A stretch of DNA of 64,000 nucleotides. It comes from Acinetobacter brisouioides. Its GTDB lineage: Bacteria; Pseudomonadota; Gammaproteobacteria; Pseudomonadales; Moraxellaceae. Where the stretch lies: NCBI RefSeq assembly GCF_004331075.1, contig NZ_SJNX01000001.1, forward strand, positions 521,810 through 585,809, given 5' to 3'. Under the pieces are notes generated by a model, which was not told the DNA's origin, ran no database searches, and worked only from the letters and a program-made list of their open reading frames with translations. This document shows positions 33,729 to 45,949 of the stretch, one piece after another. Within the stretch, counting starts at the first letter, position 1. Each line of letters opens with the position of its first letter. The translations under genes and the position numbers were made by a program.

Positions 33729-34616
33729 ATGCGCATGACCTTACGCCAATTGGCTGTTTTTGTAGCCGTAGCCCAAGAAGGGACTGTGACCAAAGCCAGT
33801 GATGCTGTCAAGCTAACTCAAAGTGCAGCCAGTATGGCATTGGCTGATTTAGAGGATGGATTAGGTGCGCCATTATTTGATCGCTTAGGAAAACGCCTCC
33901 AGCTCAATGACCTCGGACGTTTTTTGCTACCACAGGCACTCGAAATTTTAGGGCGCTGTGAAGCATTTGAACAAGTCGCCAAAGGTGAATTACAAAGTAT
34001 TGATTTACGCCTTGGTGCAACATTAACAATTAGTGATTATTTAATGCCAGATTTGATGGCAGGTTTCCTACAATTACAGCCTCAAGCCCACTTACAATTG
34101 CAAGTCGGTAATACTCGCCAGATGATTGAAGCTGTCAATCAATTCCAGCTTGATCTAGCACTGATTGAAGGTTCCTGCCATATTCCACAATTACAAAGTA
34201 TCCATTGGCGAGATGATGAATTGGCCGTATGTTGTGCTCCAAGCCATTCTTTAGCGCAACTAAACCGTCCTTTAACACCTCAAGATTTTGCTGATGTAGA
34301 ATGGATTTTGCGTGAAGAAGGCTCAGGCACACGTGAGGTTTTTGATACAGCTATTTTAAATGATTTAGAAGATGCCAATATCCGCCTGACACTCGGACAT
34401 AATGAAGCGATTTTAAAAATTATTTCAGGTGGTTTAGGTATTTCATGTATTTCTAAACTTGCATTGCTACCAATGCTCAATTCTGGACAACTGGTTATTT
34501 TAGATACGCCATTTTGGGAACTCAGACGTCCACTCTATATGCTTGTACATCGCCAGAAATATCAAGGGCCTGGGCTTAAAGCCTTTATGCGGTTTTGTGA
34601 CGAACAGCCAGGCTAA
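33729..34616 (+). CDS. LysR-family regulator, likely FinR-like activator of fpr
   Basis: The 295-residue LysR-type protein has an N-terminal winged helix-turn-helix (about 3-60, with TVTKASDAVKLTQSAASMALADLEDGL) and a substrate-binding domain. In Pseudomonas the LysR-type protein FinR is divergent from fpr and induces it under oxidative stress. The identical gene pair here suggests the same role, but the link is by position rather than by a diagnostic residue. Confidence 0.88.
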   Translation: MRMTLRQLAVFVAVAQEGTVTKASDAVKLTQSAASMALADLEDGLGAPLFDRLGKRLQLNDLGRFLLPQALEILGRCEAFEQVAKGELQSIDLRLGATLTISDYLMPDLMAGFLQLQPQAHLQLQVGNTRQMIEAVNQFQLDLALIEGSCHIPQLQSIHWRDDELAVCCAPSHSLAQLNRPLTPQDFADVEWILREEGSGTREVFDTAILNDLEDANIRLTLGHNEAILKIISGGLGISCISKLALLPMLNSGQLVILDTPFWELRRPLYMLVHRQKYQGPGLKAFMRFCDEQPG

Positions 34617-34619
34617 TCT

Positions 34620-35057
34620 TTATTGCCAATTTGGATCAGTGTTACGACGGGAATCACTTTCACAAGGTTCTCCGTCACGATTGCCATCCATTTTGGTGTT
34701 TGGGCAATTTTGTATAAACCAACGTGCTTCGGCAAGCGAATGCATTTGTGAGCAGTATTGCCGACCATCACATTTAAAATATCCCAACGGACTTGGCATC
34801 GGCTTTTGTGCTGGCATCGGTCGACTAATAATAGATGGTGCAACTTTTACTTGTGTTTTTTGTTCAGGCAATTGATCTGGGAGATTCCCTAGTTTTTTCC
34901 GTTGTTCATCAATGAGCTGTTTTTGTTCTTGAATCAATTGTTGCGTATATTGCACACGTTTTCGCTCATGTTGTTGCAGCCTTGAGTAAGTGATATAAAT
35001 CCCGATACCAACCAATACAACAACGACAAATAAAAACATGCCTGCTCTCTTCATCAT
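34620..35057 (-). CDS. Membrane-anchored excalibur-domain protein
   Basis: The 145-residue protein has one N-terminal transmembrane helix (about 5-25), a coiled-coil/Gln-rich stalk (about 28-60), a Pro-rich segment, and a C-terminal excalibur calcium-binding domain (about 92-135: FKCDGRQYCSQM, then EARWFIQNCP and MDGNRDGEPCE). The DxNxDG loop and four paired Cys are intact. The function of this domain outside thermonuclease fusions is unknown; a periplasmic role is likely. It converges with the LysR gene (3 nt) and follows upp. Confidence 0.85.
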   Translation of the reverse strand: MMKRAGMFLFVVVVLVGIGIYITYSRLQQHERKRVQYTQQLIQEQKQLIDEQRKKLGNLPDQLPEQKTQVKVAPSIISRPMPAQKPMPSPLGYFKCDGRQYCSQMHSLAEARWFIQNCPNTKMDGNRDGEPCESDSRRNTDPNWQ

Positions 35058-35067
35058 TCTTGTCTCA

Positions 35068-35110
35068 TAAAAAAATACCTGTTATTTAGATATTTAACAG
35101 GTATTTTTTC
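35068..35110 (-). terminator. Terminator of upp
   Basis: A 15-bp perfect stem (AAAAAATACCTGTTA / TAACAGGTATTTTTT) with an 11-nt loop lies 10 nt beyond the upp stop and is followed by T on the minus strand. It separates upp from the excalibur gene. Confidence 0.9.
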
Positions 35111-35119
35111 AAATTAACA

Positions 35120-35755
35120 TTAGTCTTTTTGTACACTGCCGAAGATTTTATCACCCGCATCACCCAGACCTGGAACAATGTAACCATGGTCATTCAATCC
35201 ATCATCAATTGATGCGGTAAAAATGCGAACGTCAGGATGTAAGGCTTCAACTTTGGCAATGCCTTCTGGTGCTGCAACCAGTACCATTACGCGAATATCT
35301 TTACAGCCACTGCTTTTGAGTACATCAATTGCTGCGATTAACGAGCTACCCGTTGCCAACATCGGATCAATAATCATGGCAATACGATTGGCTACATCTG
35401 GAACCAATTTTTTATAGTAAGTTCGAGCTTGTAAAGTTTCTTCATCACGCTCAAGGCCCAAAACACTGACTTTAGCACTTGGAATCAAATTGAGTACGCC
35501 ATCTAACATACCAATTCCTGCTCGTAAAATCGGAACGATGGTGATTTTTTTACCCGCAATGCGCTGTGTAGTCACCTCACCTGCCCAACCTTGAATTTCC
35601 TGATCAACCACAGGTAAATCTTTAGTTGCTTCATAAGTCAGCAACATAGTTACTTCTTGCGCAAGTTCACGAAAGTTTTTGGTACTAATATCGGCACGAC
35701 GCAATAAGCCTAGTTTATGGCGAATCAATGGATGACGAATTTCTTGAATAGGCAC
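35120..35755 (-). CDS. upp: Uracil phosphoribosyltransferase
   Basis: Upp converts uracil and PRPP to UMP in pyrimidine salvage. The 211-residue protein has the PRPP-binding loop [14 protein letters not shown] and the C-terminal uracil-binding [18 protein letters not shown] use the GTG at 35755 ([16 protein letters not shown]), which has AGGTG 8 nt upstream and gives the standard length. The longer open frame begins inside the nuo terminator and is not credible. Confidence 0.96.
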   Translation of the reverse strand: MPIQEIRHPLIRHKLGLLRRADISTKNFRELAQEVTMLLTYEATKDLPVVDQEIQGWAGEVTTQRIAGKKITIVPILRAGIGMLDGVLNLIPSAKVSVLGLERDEETLQARTYYKKLVPDVANRIAMIIDPMLATGSSLIAAIDVLKSSGCKDIRVMVLVAAPEGIAKVEALHPDVRIFTASIDDGLNDHGYIVPGLGDAGDKIFGSVQKD

Positions 35756-35813
35756 GGGGAGAACACCTGACAGATTTAAGTTGCGCCTAGTATATCGCTT
35801 TTCGATCAGAAAT

Positions 35814-35843
35814 AAAAAAGCCCTCATTGATGAGGGCTTTTTT
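35814..35843 (-). terminator. Terminator of the nuo operon
   Basis: Stem GCCCTCAT / ATGAGGGC with a very short loop is flanked by A and T runs on both sides, 13 nt after the nuoN stop. It isolates the nuo operon from upp. Confidence 0.9.
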
Positions 35844-35855
35844 AGACCGCTAAAA

Positions 35856-37352
35856 TTAGTGGTTGAACAATATTTGTTGAATTGGCGCTAAAACTTGTGA
35901 CATTGCAGAAATTTTAAGTACAGGATCAGGGTAAACACCGATCAACAGTACCAATGCTGCTGCACCAAGCACCATGATTCCACCGACTTTTTGACCCCAA
36001 TGTTTTTCAGCGTCAATACGTGGAGTTTCTGGTGGTGTCAGGTACATCACAACCATAACACGTAAGTAATAGTATAAACCGATACCACTACCCACAATAA
36101 TCATGGCAGCCAAGAACCAGTGACCTGCATCAACCGCAGCTTTAATCACCATGAACTTACCGATAAAGCCTGCAGTCAACGGAATCCCTGCCAACGACAA
36201 TAACATAATTGTCAAAGTCCCAGTCAAAACAGGACGACGCCAGAACAGACCACGATAGTCCGCAACACTTTCAGCTTCATCGGTATTGTTGTATGGGCTA
36301 GACATTAGAGTCACGACACCAAACGCACCAATGGTTGTTAATACGTAAGCAATCACATACATATTTACACTATCAAGGCTGAAGTAGTTTTTGCTGACTA
36401 AAGCCACAAGCAAGTAACCAAAGTGTGCAATTGATGAATATGCAAGAACACGTTTGAGGTTAACCTGACGTACTGCAAGCAAGTTACCCACAATAATTGA
36501 AAGTACCGCAATAATGCTGATGATCAAGCTGATTGATGGAATCAACGCGCCTGCAGCAAGTAAATAACGGACAAACAAACCAATGGTTGCAACTTTCGCA
36601 GCAGTCGCCAAAAAGGTTGCCAATGGCGCTGGTGCACCTTGGTAAACATCTGGCGTCCATTTGTGAAATGGTGCTAACGATAGTTTGAACGCAATTGCGA
36701 AAATGATTAGGCCAAGACCCAAAATCACCATTGGGTTGCCCATTTTCACCATTTGCAACAAAGATGCAAAACCTGTGTAGAACGACAATGTACCTGTGTA
36801 CGCATAAATATATGCCATACCCATCAACAACATCGCAGAAGCAGTTGCTGACAACACCAGATATTTCATTCCTGCTTCTAAAGACTTCTCACGTTCATGC
36901 GTATATGCCAACAGACCATATACAGGAACTGACATCAACTCCAAGCTAATGAAGAATGATGCATAGTGAGAGCTTGCTACCATCAACATTGCCCCAGCAA
37001 CAGAAGACAATAACAGCAAGTACAACTCTTCACGGTTGCCTTTATAGCTTTCAATATACGCATGCGACAAAGTACAGCATGCCAAGGCAGAAACCAGAAT
37101 CAGCAATTGATAAAGCATGGTAAATGGATCAACCATAAACATGTTCATCACATTAGCAGGTCTGAAGTGCCCATTCATCATTTGCAAAATGATATTGAAT
37201 GCTGCCAAGTTCAAGCCAATAACGGATGCTGTCGCAATCAGATTATGATTACGCTTGATTGCCGTTAAGATCATGACCAGCACGATTGTCAAAGAGACAA
37301 TCATGACTGGAGCAAGTGGCATAAGATCTGAAAATTGGATTGTGAAGTTCAT
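35856..37352 (-). CDS. nuoN: NADH-quinone oxidoreductase subunit N
   Basis: This 498-residue antiporter-like membrane subunit of complex I has about 14 hydrophobic segments. Conserved features include [13 protein letters not shown] (membrane Glu) and [21 protein letters not shown] with the Lys of the proton channel. It is the last gene of the operon. Confidence 0.97.
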   Translation of the reverse strand: MNFTIQFSDLMPLAPVMIVSLTIVLVMILTAIKRNHNLIATASVIGLNLAAFNIILQMMNGHFRPANVMNMFMVDPFTMLYQLLILVSALACCTLSHAYIESYKGNREELYLLLLSSVAGAMLMVASSHYASFFISLELMSVPVYGLLAYTHEREKSLEAGMKYLVLSATASAMLLMGMAYIYAYTGTLSFYTGFASLLQMVKMGNPMVILGLGLIIFAIAFKLSLAPFHKWTPDVYQGAPAPLATFLATAAKVATIGLFVRYLLAAGALIPSISLIISIIAVLSIIVGNLLAVRQVNLKRVLAYSSIAHFGYLLVALVSKNYFSLDSVNMYVIAYVLTTIGAFGVVTLMSSPYNNTDEAESVADYRGLFWRRPVLTGTLTIMLLSLAGIPLTAGFIGKFMVIKAAVDAGHWFLAAMIIVGSGIGLYYYLRVMVVMYLTPPETPRIDAEKHWGQKVGGIMVLGAAALVLLIGVYPDPVLKISAMSQVLAPIQQILFNH

Positions 37353-37355
37353 GAC

Positions 37356-38957
37356 TTATTGGATCTCCACATTATCAAGTTGGCTGACTGCTTGTTGCAT
37401 CAAATCTACACCATTATGAACAGGAATATAGCTGTTCGCTAACCACTGCATACTTGAGTGAGACACATCAAGGAAGGTTTGTGGGTAGATACCAAGCCAC
37501 ACTAGACCAATCACACAGATCATTAAAATTGCAATCTCACGTGCTGACAAATCTTTCAGTGGGTTTGCATAATGCTGTTTTTGTTCAGGATTTGGAGTAC
37601 CAAACAATGAACGATGAATCAAAATCAAGCCGTAAAGACCAGCCAATACCAAACTGATCGCAGCAATAATAGTAAATGTTGGGTATTTACCAAATGAACC
37701 CATCAAAATCAGGAATTCACCAATAAAGTTACCTAGACCAGGAATACCGACCAACGCAGCAACAAAGAACATCAGGAAGAATGGCAAGTAACGGAACTGA
37801 CCGCGCATACCACCCATCAAACGCATATCACGTGTATGTAGGCGCTCGTAAATCTGACCACACATAATAAACAGTGCAGCAGAAGATAAACCATGTGCCA
37901 ACATCATGATCATCAGACCTTGATAAGTAATGATGTTGCCTGCATAAATTGCCAGTAGAACAAAGCCCATGTGCGAAATCGAACTATACGCCAACAAACG
38001 TTTCATATCGGTTTGCTGATAAGCACACCATGCACCGTAGAAGACACCAATCAAACCTAACACAATCGCAATATCAGCAAATTGTGCTGATGCTGCTGGG
38101 AAGAATGGAATAACGAAACGTAATAGACCGTAAGCTGCAGTTTTGATCAAAATACCTGCCAAGTCTACAGAACCTGCTGTAGGTGCTTGAGCATGAGCAT
38201 CTGGTAACCAACCGTGCAATGGAAATACAGGAAGTTTCACTGCAAAACCAATGAACATGCAGATCATGAAACCATATGCAAAGCTTGGTGGTAAATGATT
38301 TGCAACTGCCAACAAGAAGTTGTAGTCAAAGTTAATCACACCATTGGTCATGATATAACCCCAGACCACCAGTCCGAGAATACCAATCAACATGATCAAA
38401 CCAGAAACTTGCGTATAGATGAAGAATTTGGTTGCAGCATAAACACGTGAACGACCGTTCGAACCTGTATGCCCCCAAAGTGCAATCAAGAAATAGATTG
38501 GTACCAGCATCATCTCCCAGAAGAAGAAGAACAGGAACATATCAATCGCAAGGAATACACCAATTACCCCACCTAAACTCCAAAGCAAGTTTAAATGGAA
38601 GAAACCGACATTCTTCTGAATTTCACCCCAAGAACAGCCGACTGCCAAAATACCCAAAAGTGCGGTCAAGCCGACCATGAGCAATGACAAACCGTCTACG
38701 GCAAGGTGAATACTAATCCCCAGAGAACTAATCCAAGGCAAGTAAAATTGTGCTGCAAAAGTTGGGGCTTGAGCACCCAACTCATAGTGATAATTACCAT
38801 GACTCCATAGGATTACAGTTAAGCCTAGGGTAATCACCATCCCAATCAGGGCGATCCAACGTGGAAGGTGCTGGTCGAGTTTATCGACCAACCAGCATAT
38901 AAAACCAGCAATGAACGGAACCAGAATCAGCGCGGGTAAAATTAAATTGTTTTCCAT
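37356..38957 (-). CDS. nuoM: NADH-quinone oxidoreductase subunit M
   Basis: This 533-residue antiporter-like complex I subunit has the conserved FFFWEMMLVPIYFLIALWG (membrane Glu) and KLPVFPLHGWLPDAHAQAPTAGSV motifs. It begins 1 nt after nuoL and ends 3 nt before nuoN. Confidence 0.97.
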   Translation of the reverse strand: MENNLILPALILVPFIAGFICWLVDKLDQHLPRWIALIGMVITLGLTVILWSHGNYHYELGAQAPTFAAQFYLPWISSLGISIHLAVDGLSLLMVGLTALLGILAVGCSWGEIQKNVGFFHLNLLWSLGGVIGVFLAIDMFLFFFFWEMMLVPIYFLIALWGHTGSNGRSRVYAATKFFIYTQVSGLIMLIGILGLVVWGYIMTNGVINFDYNFLLAVANHLPPSFAYGFMICMFIGFAVKLPVFPLHGWLPDAHAQAPTAGSVDLAGILIKTAAYGLLRFVIPFFPAASAQFADIAIVLGLIGVFYGAWCAYQQTDMKRLLAYSSISHMGFVLLAIYAGNIITYQGLMIMMLAHGLSSAALFIMCGQIYERLHTRDMRLMGGMRGQFRYLPFFLMFFVAALVGIPGLGNFIGEFLILMGSFGKYPTFTIIAAISLVLAGLYGLILIHRSLFGTPNPEQKQHYANPLKDLSAREIAILMICVIGLVWLGIYPQTFLDVSHSSMQWLANSYIPVHNGVDLMQQAVSQLDNVEIQ

Positions 38958-38958
38958 T

Positions 38959-40854
38959 TTATTTCCCCACTACCTGAACAACGATCAGGATCATCAGTAA
39001 CACCACAATACCTAGTGACATACTTGATGCGTATTCACGCAATGATCCAGTTTGACGTGAACTTGTAAAACTGTTACCACCTTTGACTAAAGCAGGTAAT
39101 ACAAGCCACAAGCCATCAATCGGGTCACGACCTAAAATCTTCGCGATCAGTAAATAAGGTTGTACGAAAACGAGGTTATATAAAGCATCGAAACCGAACG
39201 CATTACGCCAGATGTGAGCAATACCTGCACCCAATGAGGTTTGAGCAAAAGCTTTAACCGCACCATAAGCAAAGGCAAATAGCACCACACCAATCACTAG
39301 ACCCACCAAGGCAATACCAACAGCGGTATGCTCTGCACCTTTAACCAGCACTTCAACATTTTCAGGAATTTCAAATGCTGGAATACGTGCTGAAGTCAGT
39401 AATTTTTGAACAGGCGCTTTAAGTAATGCACCTACACCTGTAGACAGTACCAATAGAATTGATAATGGTCCCCAGTAAGTAACGCCCTTGATCTCATGCG
39501 CATGGGTTTTTTCTTCACCAAAGAATACAACCCAAATTAAGCGGAATGTATAAATTGAAGTTAAGAATGCACCTGCGACACCTGCCCAGTACAAGCAGTT
39601 ATAGAGTGGAAGGTTTGCCAACATACCGTGTGCATAGACTTCACCCAAGATCGCATCTTTAGAGAAGAAGCCCACTGTTACAAATGGAATTGCGGCTAAC
39701 GCGCCACCACCCACAACGAAACATGCAAATACAAATGGAATCTTTTTCCAAAGACCGCCCATCTTGAAGATGTTTTGTTCGTGATGACATGCCAAGATCA
39801 CTGCACCAGAAGACAAGAATAATAATGCCTTAAAGAATGCGTGAGCCAACATGTGGAATAAACCTGCTTGATATGCTTCAGCACCCACCGCCATAAACAT
39901 ATAACCCAACTGACTCATGGTTGAGTAAGCCAAGATACGTTTGATATCGGTTTGTACCAATGCCGCAAAACCAGCCACCAACAAAGTAATTGCACCTGTT
40001 ACAGAAATAAACTGCATCACTTCAGGTGCCATTTCAAACACAGTATGCGCACGGCAAGTTAAGTACACACCTGCGGTAACCATAGTTGCAGCATGGATCA
40101 ATGCAGAAACAGGTGTCGGACCTGCCATCGCATCGGCTAACCAAGTTTGTAGTGGAATCTGTGCAGATTTACCCGCAGCACCCAAGAACAACATCAGTGC
40201 TGTCCAGATCGCTAGTGAGTGATTTCCTGCAAGAACAAGGTGTGCATTTGCCACAATCGTTGCAATATGCAAAGTACCAAATTCTTGATAAAGTAAGAAT
40301 AACGCGATTAATAAGAAAACGTCACCCACACGTGTAACGGTAAATGCTTTGATCGCAGCCCAACCATTGTCTGGATTTGAATAATAAAAACCAATCAATA
40401 AGTATGAGCAAAGCCCCACACCTTCCCAGCCAAGGAACAATAACGCAAGGTTATCGCCAAGAACCAACACCAACATGCTCGCAACGAACAAGTTGAAGTA
40501 AGAGAAGAAACGTGCATAGTCATCTTCACCACGCATATACCATGATGCAAAGATGTGAATCAGGAAACCTACACCTGTGATCATGCCCATCATTAATAAT
40601 GATAAGCCATCAAGATGTAGACTCACTTCTGGCGCCAATGTACCAACACTGAACCATGTCCATAGATGTTGTACTACAGCTGTTGAACCGCTGTTGACAA
40701 ACTCCAGCCCCGCAATCAATGCAAATAATGCAGACAGCCCCACTGAACCTACGCCAATAATCGCAGCAATATTTTCAGAAAGTTTATCGCGACCCGCCGC
40801 TAATAAAATAAAGCCGATTAGCGGAAATAAGATTGTTAAATATAAATAACTCAT
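38959..40854 (-). CDS. nuoL: NADH-quinone oxidoreductase subunit L
   Basis: This 631-residue subunit is the distal proton-pumping member of the membrane arm. It has [48 protein letters not shown] and the C-terminal extension that forms the lateral helix. It overlaps nuoK by 4 nt. Confidence 0.97.
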   Translation of the reverse strand: MSYLYLTILFPLIGFILLAAGRDKLSENIAAIIGVGSVGLSALFALIAGLEFVNSGSTAVVQHLWTWFSVGTLAPEVSLHLDGLSLLMMGMITGVGFLIHIFASWYMRGEDDYARFFSYFNLFVASMLVLVLGDNLALLFLGWEGVGLCSYLLIGFYYSNPDNGWAAIKAFTVTRVGDVFLLIALFLLYQEFGTLHIATIVANAHLVLAGNHSLAIWTALMLFLGAAGKSAQIPLQTWLADAMAGPTPVSALIHAATMVTAGVYLTCRAHTVFEMAPEVMQFISVTGAITLLVAGFAALVQTDIKRILAYSTMSQLGYMFMAVGAEAYQAGLFHMLAHAFFKALLFLSSGAVILACHHEQNIFKMGGLWKKIPFVFACFVVGGGALAAIPFVTVGFFSKDAILGEVYAHGMLANLPLYNCLYWAGVAGAFLTSIYTFRLIWVVFFGEEKTHAHEIKGVTYWGPLSILLVLSTGVGALLKAPVQKLLTSARIPAFEIPENVEVLVKGAEHTAVGIALVGLVIGVVLFAFAYGAVKAFAQTSLGAGIAHIWRNAFGFDALYNLVFVQPYLLIAKILGRDPIDGLWLVLPALVKGGNSFTSSRQTGSLREYASSMSLGIVVLLMILIVVQVVGK

Positions 40855-41159
40855 CCGCGCATCTCACTCGCAGCATCCACATCCAAATGATGGAAGCGAT
40901 GATAAAACTGAAGGACGATCGCTAGACCAATACAAGCCTCGGCAGCTGCCAATGTCAAAATTAAGATAAACATAATTTGACCGTCAGCTTGTCCCCAAAC
41001 ACTGCCTGCCAGCACAAAGGCCAATGCAGCAGCGTTCATCATGATCTCAAGACTCATCAATATAAATAGAAAGTTGCGACGCACCATTACACCGTAGAAC
41101 CCAAGTGCAAAAAGAACGGTTGCAACAATCAAACCGTGTTCCAAAGGGATGTTACCCAT
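40851..41159 (-). CDS. nuoK: NADH-quinone oxidoreductase subunit K
   Basis: This 102-residue protein has three membrane helices. The conserved Glu residues of the proton path are in [13 protein letters not shown] and in [11 protein letters not shown]. It overlaps nuoJ by one base and nuoL by four. Confidence 0.97.
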   Translation of the reverse strand: MGNIPLEHGLIVATVLFALGFYGVMVRRNFLFILMSLEIMMNAAALAFVLAGSVWGQADGQIMFILILTLAAAEACIGLAIVLQFYHRFHHLDVDAASEMRG

Positions 41160-41677
41160 CAGTCTTGTTCCTCTTCACTTGGTTCACGTTTACCTAAATG
41201 GAATGCTGCAACAAGTGCTGCGAGCAATAGCATTGCGGCAATTTCAACCAACAATAAATATTGGGTAAATAACGCTTGACCCACTGCTTTTGGTCCAATC
41301 ACTGTTTTACCCAGCAATGCACCTGCTGGTGTGTAATCACTACTGATCATCCACACCAAGGTCAAGCCCAATAAGAAGCTCAACAATGCAGGTACAGCCC
41401 AAGCATCGGACGTTAACCATTTACGCTCCTGCTCGACCGTGTGCTGCCCCAAGTTCAGCATCATGACCACGAAAACGAACAAGACCATAATTGCGCCAGC
41501 ATACACAATCACCTCAAGTGCGCCTGCAAACGGCGCACCCACAATCATGAAAATACCCGCAACAGCAAGCAAAGAAATAATAAGATTTAAAAGTGCATGT
41601 ACAGGGTTCGTGTTAGTCACAACGCGAACTGTAGAAACAATGGCCACAAGAGCCATTAAATAAAATGGCCACATCAT
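41159..41677 (-). CDS. nuoJ: NADH-quinone oxidoreductase subunit J
   Basis: This 172-residue, five-helix membrane subunit has the conserved [23 protein letters not shown] helix (about 53-75), which contains the pi-bulge region of complex I. It overlaps nuoI by 4 nt. Confidence 0.96.
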   Translation of the reverse strand: MMWPFYLMALVAIVSTVRVVTNTNPVHALLNLIISLLAVAGIFMIVGAPFAGALEVIVYAGAIMVLFVFVVMMLNLGQHTVEQERKWLTSDAWAVPALLSFLLGLTLVWMISSDYTPAGALLGKTVIGPKAVGQALFTQYLLLVEIAAMLLLAALVAAFHLGKREPSEEEQD

Positions 41678-42216
41678 GGTAATAAGCTCCGTACATCGAC
41701 AGGTGCGCTTTCTTTTTGCGCTTGTCCTTTTTCTTTACCGTTAATCGCCATACCTGTTACACGATAGAAGTTGTAATCAGGGTATTTACCTGGACCAGAA
41801 ATCAGTAGATTTTCTTTTTCGTAAACAAGGTCTTGACGTACATATTCTGCTAACTCGAAGTCAGGAGTTAGCTGAATTGCCGTGGTCGGACATGCTTCTT
41901 CACACATACCGCAGAAGATACAACGTGAGAAGTTGATACGGAAAAATTCTGGATACCAACGACCATCTTCTTTTTCTGCTTTTTGTAATGAAATACAGCC
42001 TACAGGGCAAGCAACCGCACACAAGTTACACGCAACACAGCGCTCTTCGCCATCTGGATCACGTGTCAGAACGATACGACCACGATAACGTGGTGGTACG
42101 ATCTGCTCGGCTGGTACTTCTGGATATAAAATGGTGTCACGTTTGCGCGTTGCGTGGCTAAATACCATCCACAACGAGCGAACGACAGACCCTACACCAG
42201 CTAGAATTTTAAACAT
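41674..42216 (-). CDS. nuoI: NADH-quinone oxidoreductase subunit I (two [4Fe-4S])
   Basis: The 180-residue peripheral-arm subunit carries two ferredoxin-type motifs, [15 protein letters not shown] and [12 protein letters not shown], binding clusters N6a and N6b on the path to quinone. It lies 18 nt after nuoH. Confidence 0.97.
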   Translation of the reverse strand: MFKILAGVGSVVRSLWMVFSHATRKRDTILYPEVPAEQIVPPRYRGRIVLTRDPDGEERCVACNLCAVACPVGCISLQKAEKEDGRWYPEFFRINFSRCIFCGMCEEACPTTAIQLTPDFELAEYVRQDLVYEKENLLISGPGKYPDYNFYRVTGMAINGKEKGQAQKESAPVDVRSLLP

Positions 42217-42234
42217 AATGTTCTCCCTGCTGTC

Positions 42235-43251
42235 TTAGGCCGCATGCTTCAATAGAATAACAGCACCAGTTACCAATAAGTTAACCAACGCCAATGGCAA
42301 GCAGATTTTCCATCCGAAGTTCATGACTTGGTCATAACGTGGACGAATTAAAGCACCACGTGCCAAGATGAACATCATGACAAAGAAAGCAGTTTTGATA
42401 ATGAACCAGAAACCTGCTGGAATAAATGGAATATCCAAATTAAATGGTGCAAGCCATCCACCGAAGAATAACGTTACGATTAAAGATGAAATTAAAATGA
42501 TGTTCACGTATTCCGCAACGAAGAACATCCCCCATTTCATACCACCGTATTCAACATGGTAACCTTCTGACAATTCTTGTTCTGCTTCAGGTTGGTCAAA
42601 TGGGTGACGGTGAGTCACCGCAACACCTGCAACCACAAACACCAAGAAACCAACAAACTGAGGAATGATGTTCCACATATCGCGTTGTGATTCAACAATT
42701 TCACGCATGTTGAATGACCCTGCAATTGCCACCACACCCATCAGGGAAATCCCCAAGAACACTTCATAAGAAATGGTTTGTGCAGAAGAACGTAAAGCAC
42801 CGAGTAATGCATATTTGTTGTTAGAAGACCACCCCCCAAACAATACTGCATACACAGCAATACCTGCCATTGCCATAAAGAACAATAGACCGATACTCAT
42901 GTCTGCTACACCCATAAATGGGCTCACAGGAATGACCATGTAAGACAGCACAGCCGTCGCCATTGCGACAGCAGGTGCTAGACGGAAAGTTAATTTATCC
43001 GCAAATTTTGGTGTCCAGTCTTCTTTGAACATGATTTTAAGCATGTCGGCTACGATTTGAAGTGAACCAAATGGACCAACACGGTTTGGACCGTAGCGGT
43101 CTTGCCATAAGCCTAAAAGACGACGTTCAACAAAAGACATCAGTGCCGCAAAAACGACGACCACCAATAAAATTAGAATCGCTTGCACAACCATATAGGC
43201 GATTGGCCAGTCTGTTGCCCATACAGGTAGAGCGCGTAAATTTTCGTGCAT
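42235..43251 (-). CDS. nuoH: NADH-quinone oxidoreductase subunit H
   Basis: This 338-residue membrane subunit forms part of the quinone chamber. It has [20 protein letters not shown] near the N-terminus and the acidic loop [20 protein letters not shown]. It follows nuoG by 2 nt. Confidence 0.97.
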   Translation of the reverse strand: MHENLRALPVWATDWPIAYMVVQAILILLVVVVFAALMSFVERRLLGLWQDRYGPNRVGPFGSLQIVADMLKIMFKEDWTPKFADKLTFRLAPAVAMATAVLSYMVIPVSPFMGVADMSIGLLFFMAMAGIAVYAVLFGGWSSNNKYALLGALRSSAQTISYEVFLGISLMGVVAIAGSFNMREIVESQRDMWNIIPQFVGFLVFVVAGVAVTHRHPFDQPEAEQELSEGYHVEYGGMKWGMFFVAEYVNIILISSLIVTLFFGGWLAPFNLDIPFIPAGFWFIIKTAFFVMMFILARGALIRPRYDQVMNFGWKICLPLALVNLLVTGAVILLKHAA

Positions 43252-43253
43252 GA

Positions 43254-45938
43254 TTACACTCCTACCGACACAGCAACAGGTTCAGCCAAAGAAACAGTTG
43301 GCGCTAAACCAATCGGATAACCAATATAGCCCGTTGGCAAGTATTCAATCACTTGCACAGGTAAGCTAATGCTGGTTTCCCCTGCTTTTACGGTAATTTT
43401 TTGACCATCTTGAAGATTTAAACGAGATGCATCTTGTTCACCAACAGCAAAAACTGCTTCTGGAATGCGTGACTGCATTGCAGGTGTCTTGATGGTAAAT
43501 TCACCTGAAGCAAAAATATGATGCATTGGAACCAAACGGAAGCTATCTGGGTTGGTCAGAACTGCAGAAGGAGTAACATAGCTACGCGCTGGACGTTTTG
43601 GTAAACGGTCAAATAGACGAATACCTGCGTCACCACCTTTCAAATGTCCACCCACTTCATCTTGGTATTTGTTCCAAGACTGTGGAGAGTTCCAACCTGG
43701 TGCCCATGCAAATGGTACCAACGATGCCGCTTTTTGTGACCCTACATAACCTTCCATTGAGAAAGTTAATGCTGAGTCAACGTCAACAGGTTGTTTTGGT
43801 TCATGCACAGAGATTTGCGCACGTAATGCTGTACGACCTGAATAACGGCGTGGTTCGCGCGCAATTTTCAAACCATGAACACGATAGCCTGCATCTGGTG
43901 CAACATCTTGAATTGCTTCAAGTACTGGTACATTTTTCACGACAGATTCAATCACGTCATCAAGTAATGTCCAGTCAATCGCTTTACCGCGTAGACCCGT
44001 TTCAATCGCATGCAACCAGCGCCATGATTCTTTAATCGCGTATTCTGGTTTGTAGTAGCTTGGATCGTAAACTTGATAGAAACGTTGCGCACGACCTTCT
44101 TGGCTGACCACTGTACCATCGCCTTCAGCAAAGCTTGCTGCTGACAATACAATGTTGGCTACTTTCACAGTTTCAGTTTCACTATGATCTAGCACAATAA
44201 CATCTTGCACTTTTGCCAAAGCTGCCTGAACTTGAGTTACAGGTAAGCGACGGAACAGATCATTTTCAACGATCACAACAGCATCATAGTCTTGTGCAAA
44301 GGCTTGTTCTAGGCTTAACCCACCAAACAGTGCCAGACCCATTGAGTTCACTTCAGGAACAACCAAAGTTAAACCTGCTGTTGCACCCAAGTTTTGAGTC
44401 AACTGAGCCGCTGCTTCCATAATCGCTGGATCTTGTAGGCTTGTACCTGCAATCACCAATGGTTTTTTCGCAGCTTTCAACGTATCTGCAATCGTTTGCG
44501 CAAATGCTTTGGTATCATCATCTAGACCCAGAACATTTTCACCTTTGACTGCTGCTGCAACTGCGAAGCCTAAACGTGCGATGTCATTTGGAGAAGCAAC
44601 TACTTCACCTGTCGCTACATCAGCTAAACGCGTTTGTGTCGCTGCCAAGATATAAATCGGAGATTTTTCATCTTGACCAATACGTGCAACAGGTTCAGCT
44701 AACCAGTCTGGTGTACGACGATCTGCTGCCATTTGTTTAGCTTTGTTTTTCGCAGCTTGGCGAACAGACAATGCCATACGTGGTGCAGTTTGAGTTAGAT
44801 CTTCACCCAAAATGAGTACCGCATCATAACTTTCAACTTCACGTAAAGTTGGGTTATAAATGCCTTCGGTTTGCATGATTGATGCAGCAAGTTCAACCAA
44901 TGACTGCTCTTTTTGCGTCATCCCTGTTGAATAGTTGTCTGAACCCACCAATTCACGTAGCGCATAGTTAGATTCAAGGCTGGCACGTGGAGAACCGATA
45001 CCCAAGACTTTTTTGCCTTGTAATTTAGCAATCACAGCATCAAGTGCCTGATCAACTGAAACAGTTGTCACTTCAGCTTGGTTGCGCAATTGTGGCTGAC
45101 GTGGACGGTCTGCACGGTTGACATACCCTGTGCCGAAACGACCTTTGTCACACAAGAAGTATTGGTTCACGTCACCGTTGAAACGGTTTTCTATACGACG
45201 TAATTCACCATAACGCTCGCCTGGAGAAATGTTACAGCCTGAAGAACAGCCTTGGCATACGCTTGGCGCATACTGCATGTCCCACTTACGGTTATAACGC
45301 TCTGAGTGAGTTTTATCGGTAAATACACCTGTTGGACAGACTTCAGTCAAGTTACCAGAGAACTCAGACTCTAAAACACCTGATTCTGGACGACCGAAGT
45401 ACACACGTGATGCATTGGCATATACGCCAAAGTCCGTACCACCTGCGTAGTCTTTATAGTAACGAACACAACGATAACACGCGATACAACGGTTCATTTC
45501 ATGTGCAATAAATGAACCCAGTTCTTGGTTGTGGTGTGTACGCTTGGTGAAACGGTAACGACGACGGTCATGACCTGTCATTACAGTCATATCTTGTAAA
45601 TGACAATGACCACCTTCTTCACAGACTGGACAGTCATGTGGGTGGTTTGTCATTAAGAATTCAACCACGGACTCACGAAAGCTCACCGCTTCTTTGTCTT
45701 CGATTGAAATATAGGTATTGTCGGAAGCAGGCGTCATACAAGACATCACAAGACGTCCGCGTGTATCTTCAGGATTTGCATACTGAGTGACAGCACATTG
45801 ACGGCAAGAACCAACAGAACCTAAGGATGGGTGCCAGCAAAAATATGGGATATCAATACCTAGAGACAAACATGCTTGCAGCAAGTTCTCAGACCCATTA
45901 ACTTCGTACTGTTTCCCATCGACATGAATTGTAGCCAT
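43254..45938 (-). CDS. nuoG: NADH-quinone oxidoreductase subunit G
   Basis: The 894-residue subunit starts with a [2Fe-2S] ferredoxin domain ([15 protein letters not shown]), then the His/Cys motif [12 protein letters not shown], a [4Fe-4S] motif (CIACYRC), and the additional CQGCSSGC motif of cluster N7 found in a subset of bacteria. A large molybdopterin-oxidoreductase-like domain follows. All cluster ligands look intact. Confidence 0.97.
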   Translation of the reverse strand: MATIHVDGKQYEVNGSENLLQACLSLGIDIPYFCWHPSLGSVGSCRQCAVTQYANPEDTRGRLVMSCMTPASDNTYISIEDKEAVSFRESVVEFLMTNHPHDCPVCEEGGHCHLQDMTVMTGHDRRRYRFTKRTHHNQELGSFIAHEMNRCIACYRCVRYYKDYAGGTDFGVYANASRVYFGRPESGVLESEFSGNLTEVCPTGVFTDKTHSERYNRKWDMQYAPSVCQGCSSGCNISPGERYGELRRIENRFNGDVNQYFLCDKGRFGTGYVNRADRPRQPQLRNQAEVTTVSVDQALDAVIAKLQGKKVLGIGSPRASLESNYALRELVGSDNYSTGMTQKEQSLVELAASIMQTEGIYNPTLREVESYDAVLILGEDLTQTAPRMALSVRQAAKNKAKQMAADRRTPDWLAEPVARIGQDEKSPIYILAATQTRLADVATGEVVASPNDIARLGFAVAAAVKGENVLGLDDDTKAFAQTIADTLKAAKKPLVIAGTSLQDPAIMEAAAQLTQNLGATAGLTLVVPEVNSMGLALFGGLSLEQAFAQDYDAVVIVENDLFRRLPVTQVQAALAKVQDVIVLDHSETETVKVANIVLSAASFAEGDGTVVSQEGRAQRFYQVYDPSYYKPEYAIKESWRWLHAIETGLRGKAIDWTLLDDVIESVVKNVPVLEAIQDVAPDAGYRVHGLKIAREPRRYSGRTALRAQISVHEPKQPVDVDSALTFSMEGYVGSQKAASLVPFAWAPGWNSPQSWNKYQDEVGGHLKGGDAGIRLFDRLPKRPARSYVTPSAVLTNPDSFRLVPMHHIFASGEFTIKTPAMQSRIPEAVFAVGEQDASRLNLQDGQKITVKAGETSISLPVQVIEYLPTGYIGYPIGLAPTVSLAEPVAVSVGV

Positions 45939-45949
45939 AGTCGAATTCC

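Noticed and set aside
35756-35827. N-terminal extension of upp in the longest frame
   Set aside because: It runs into the nuo terminator stem; the GTG at 35755 gives the normal Upp length and has a ribosome-binding site.
43598-44035. 145-codon plus-strand open frame inside nuoG
   Set aside because: It is fully antisense to nuoG, with no domain and no start signals.
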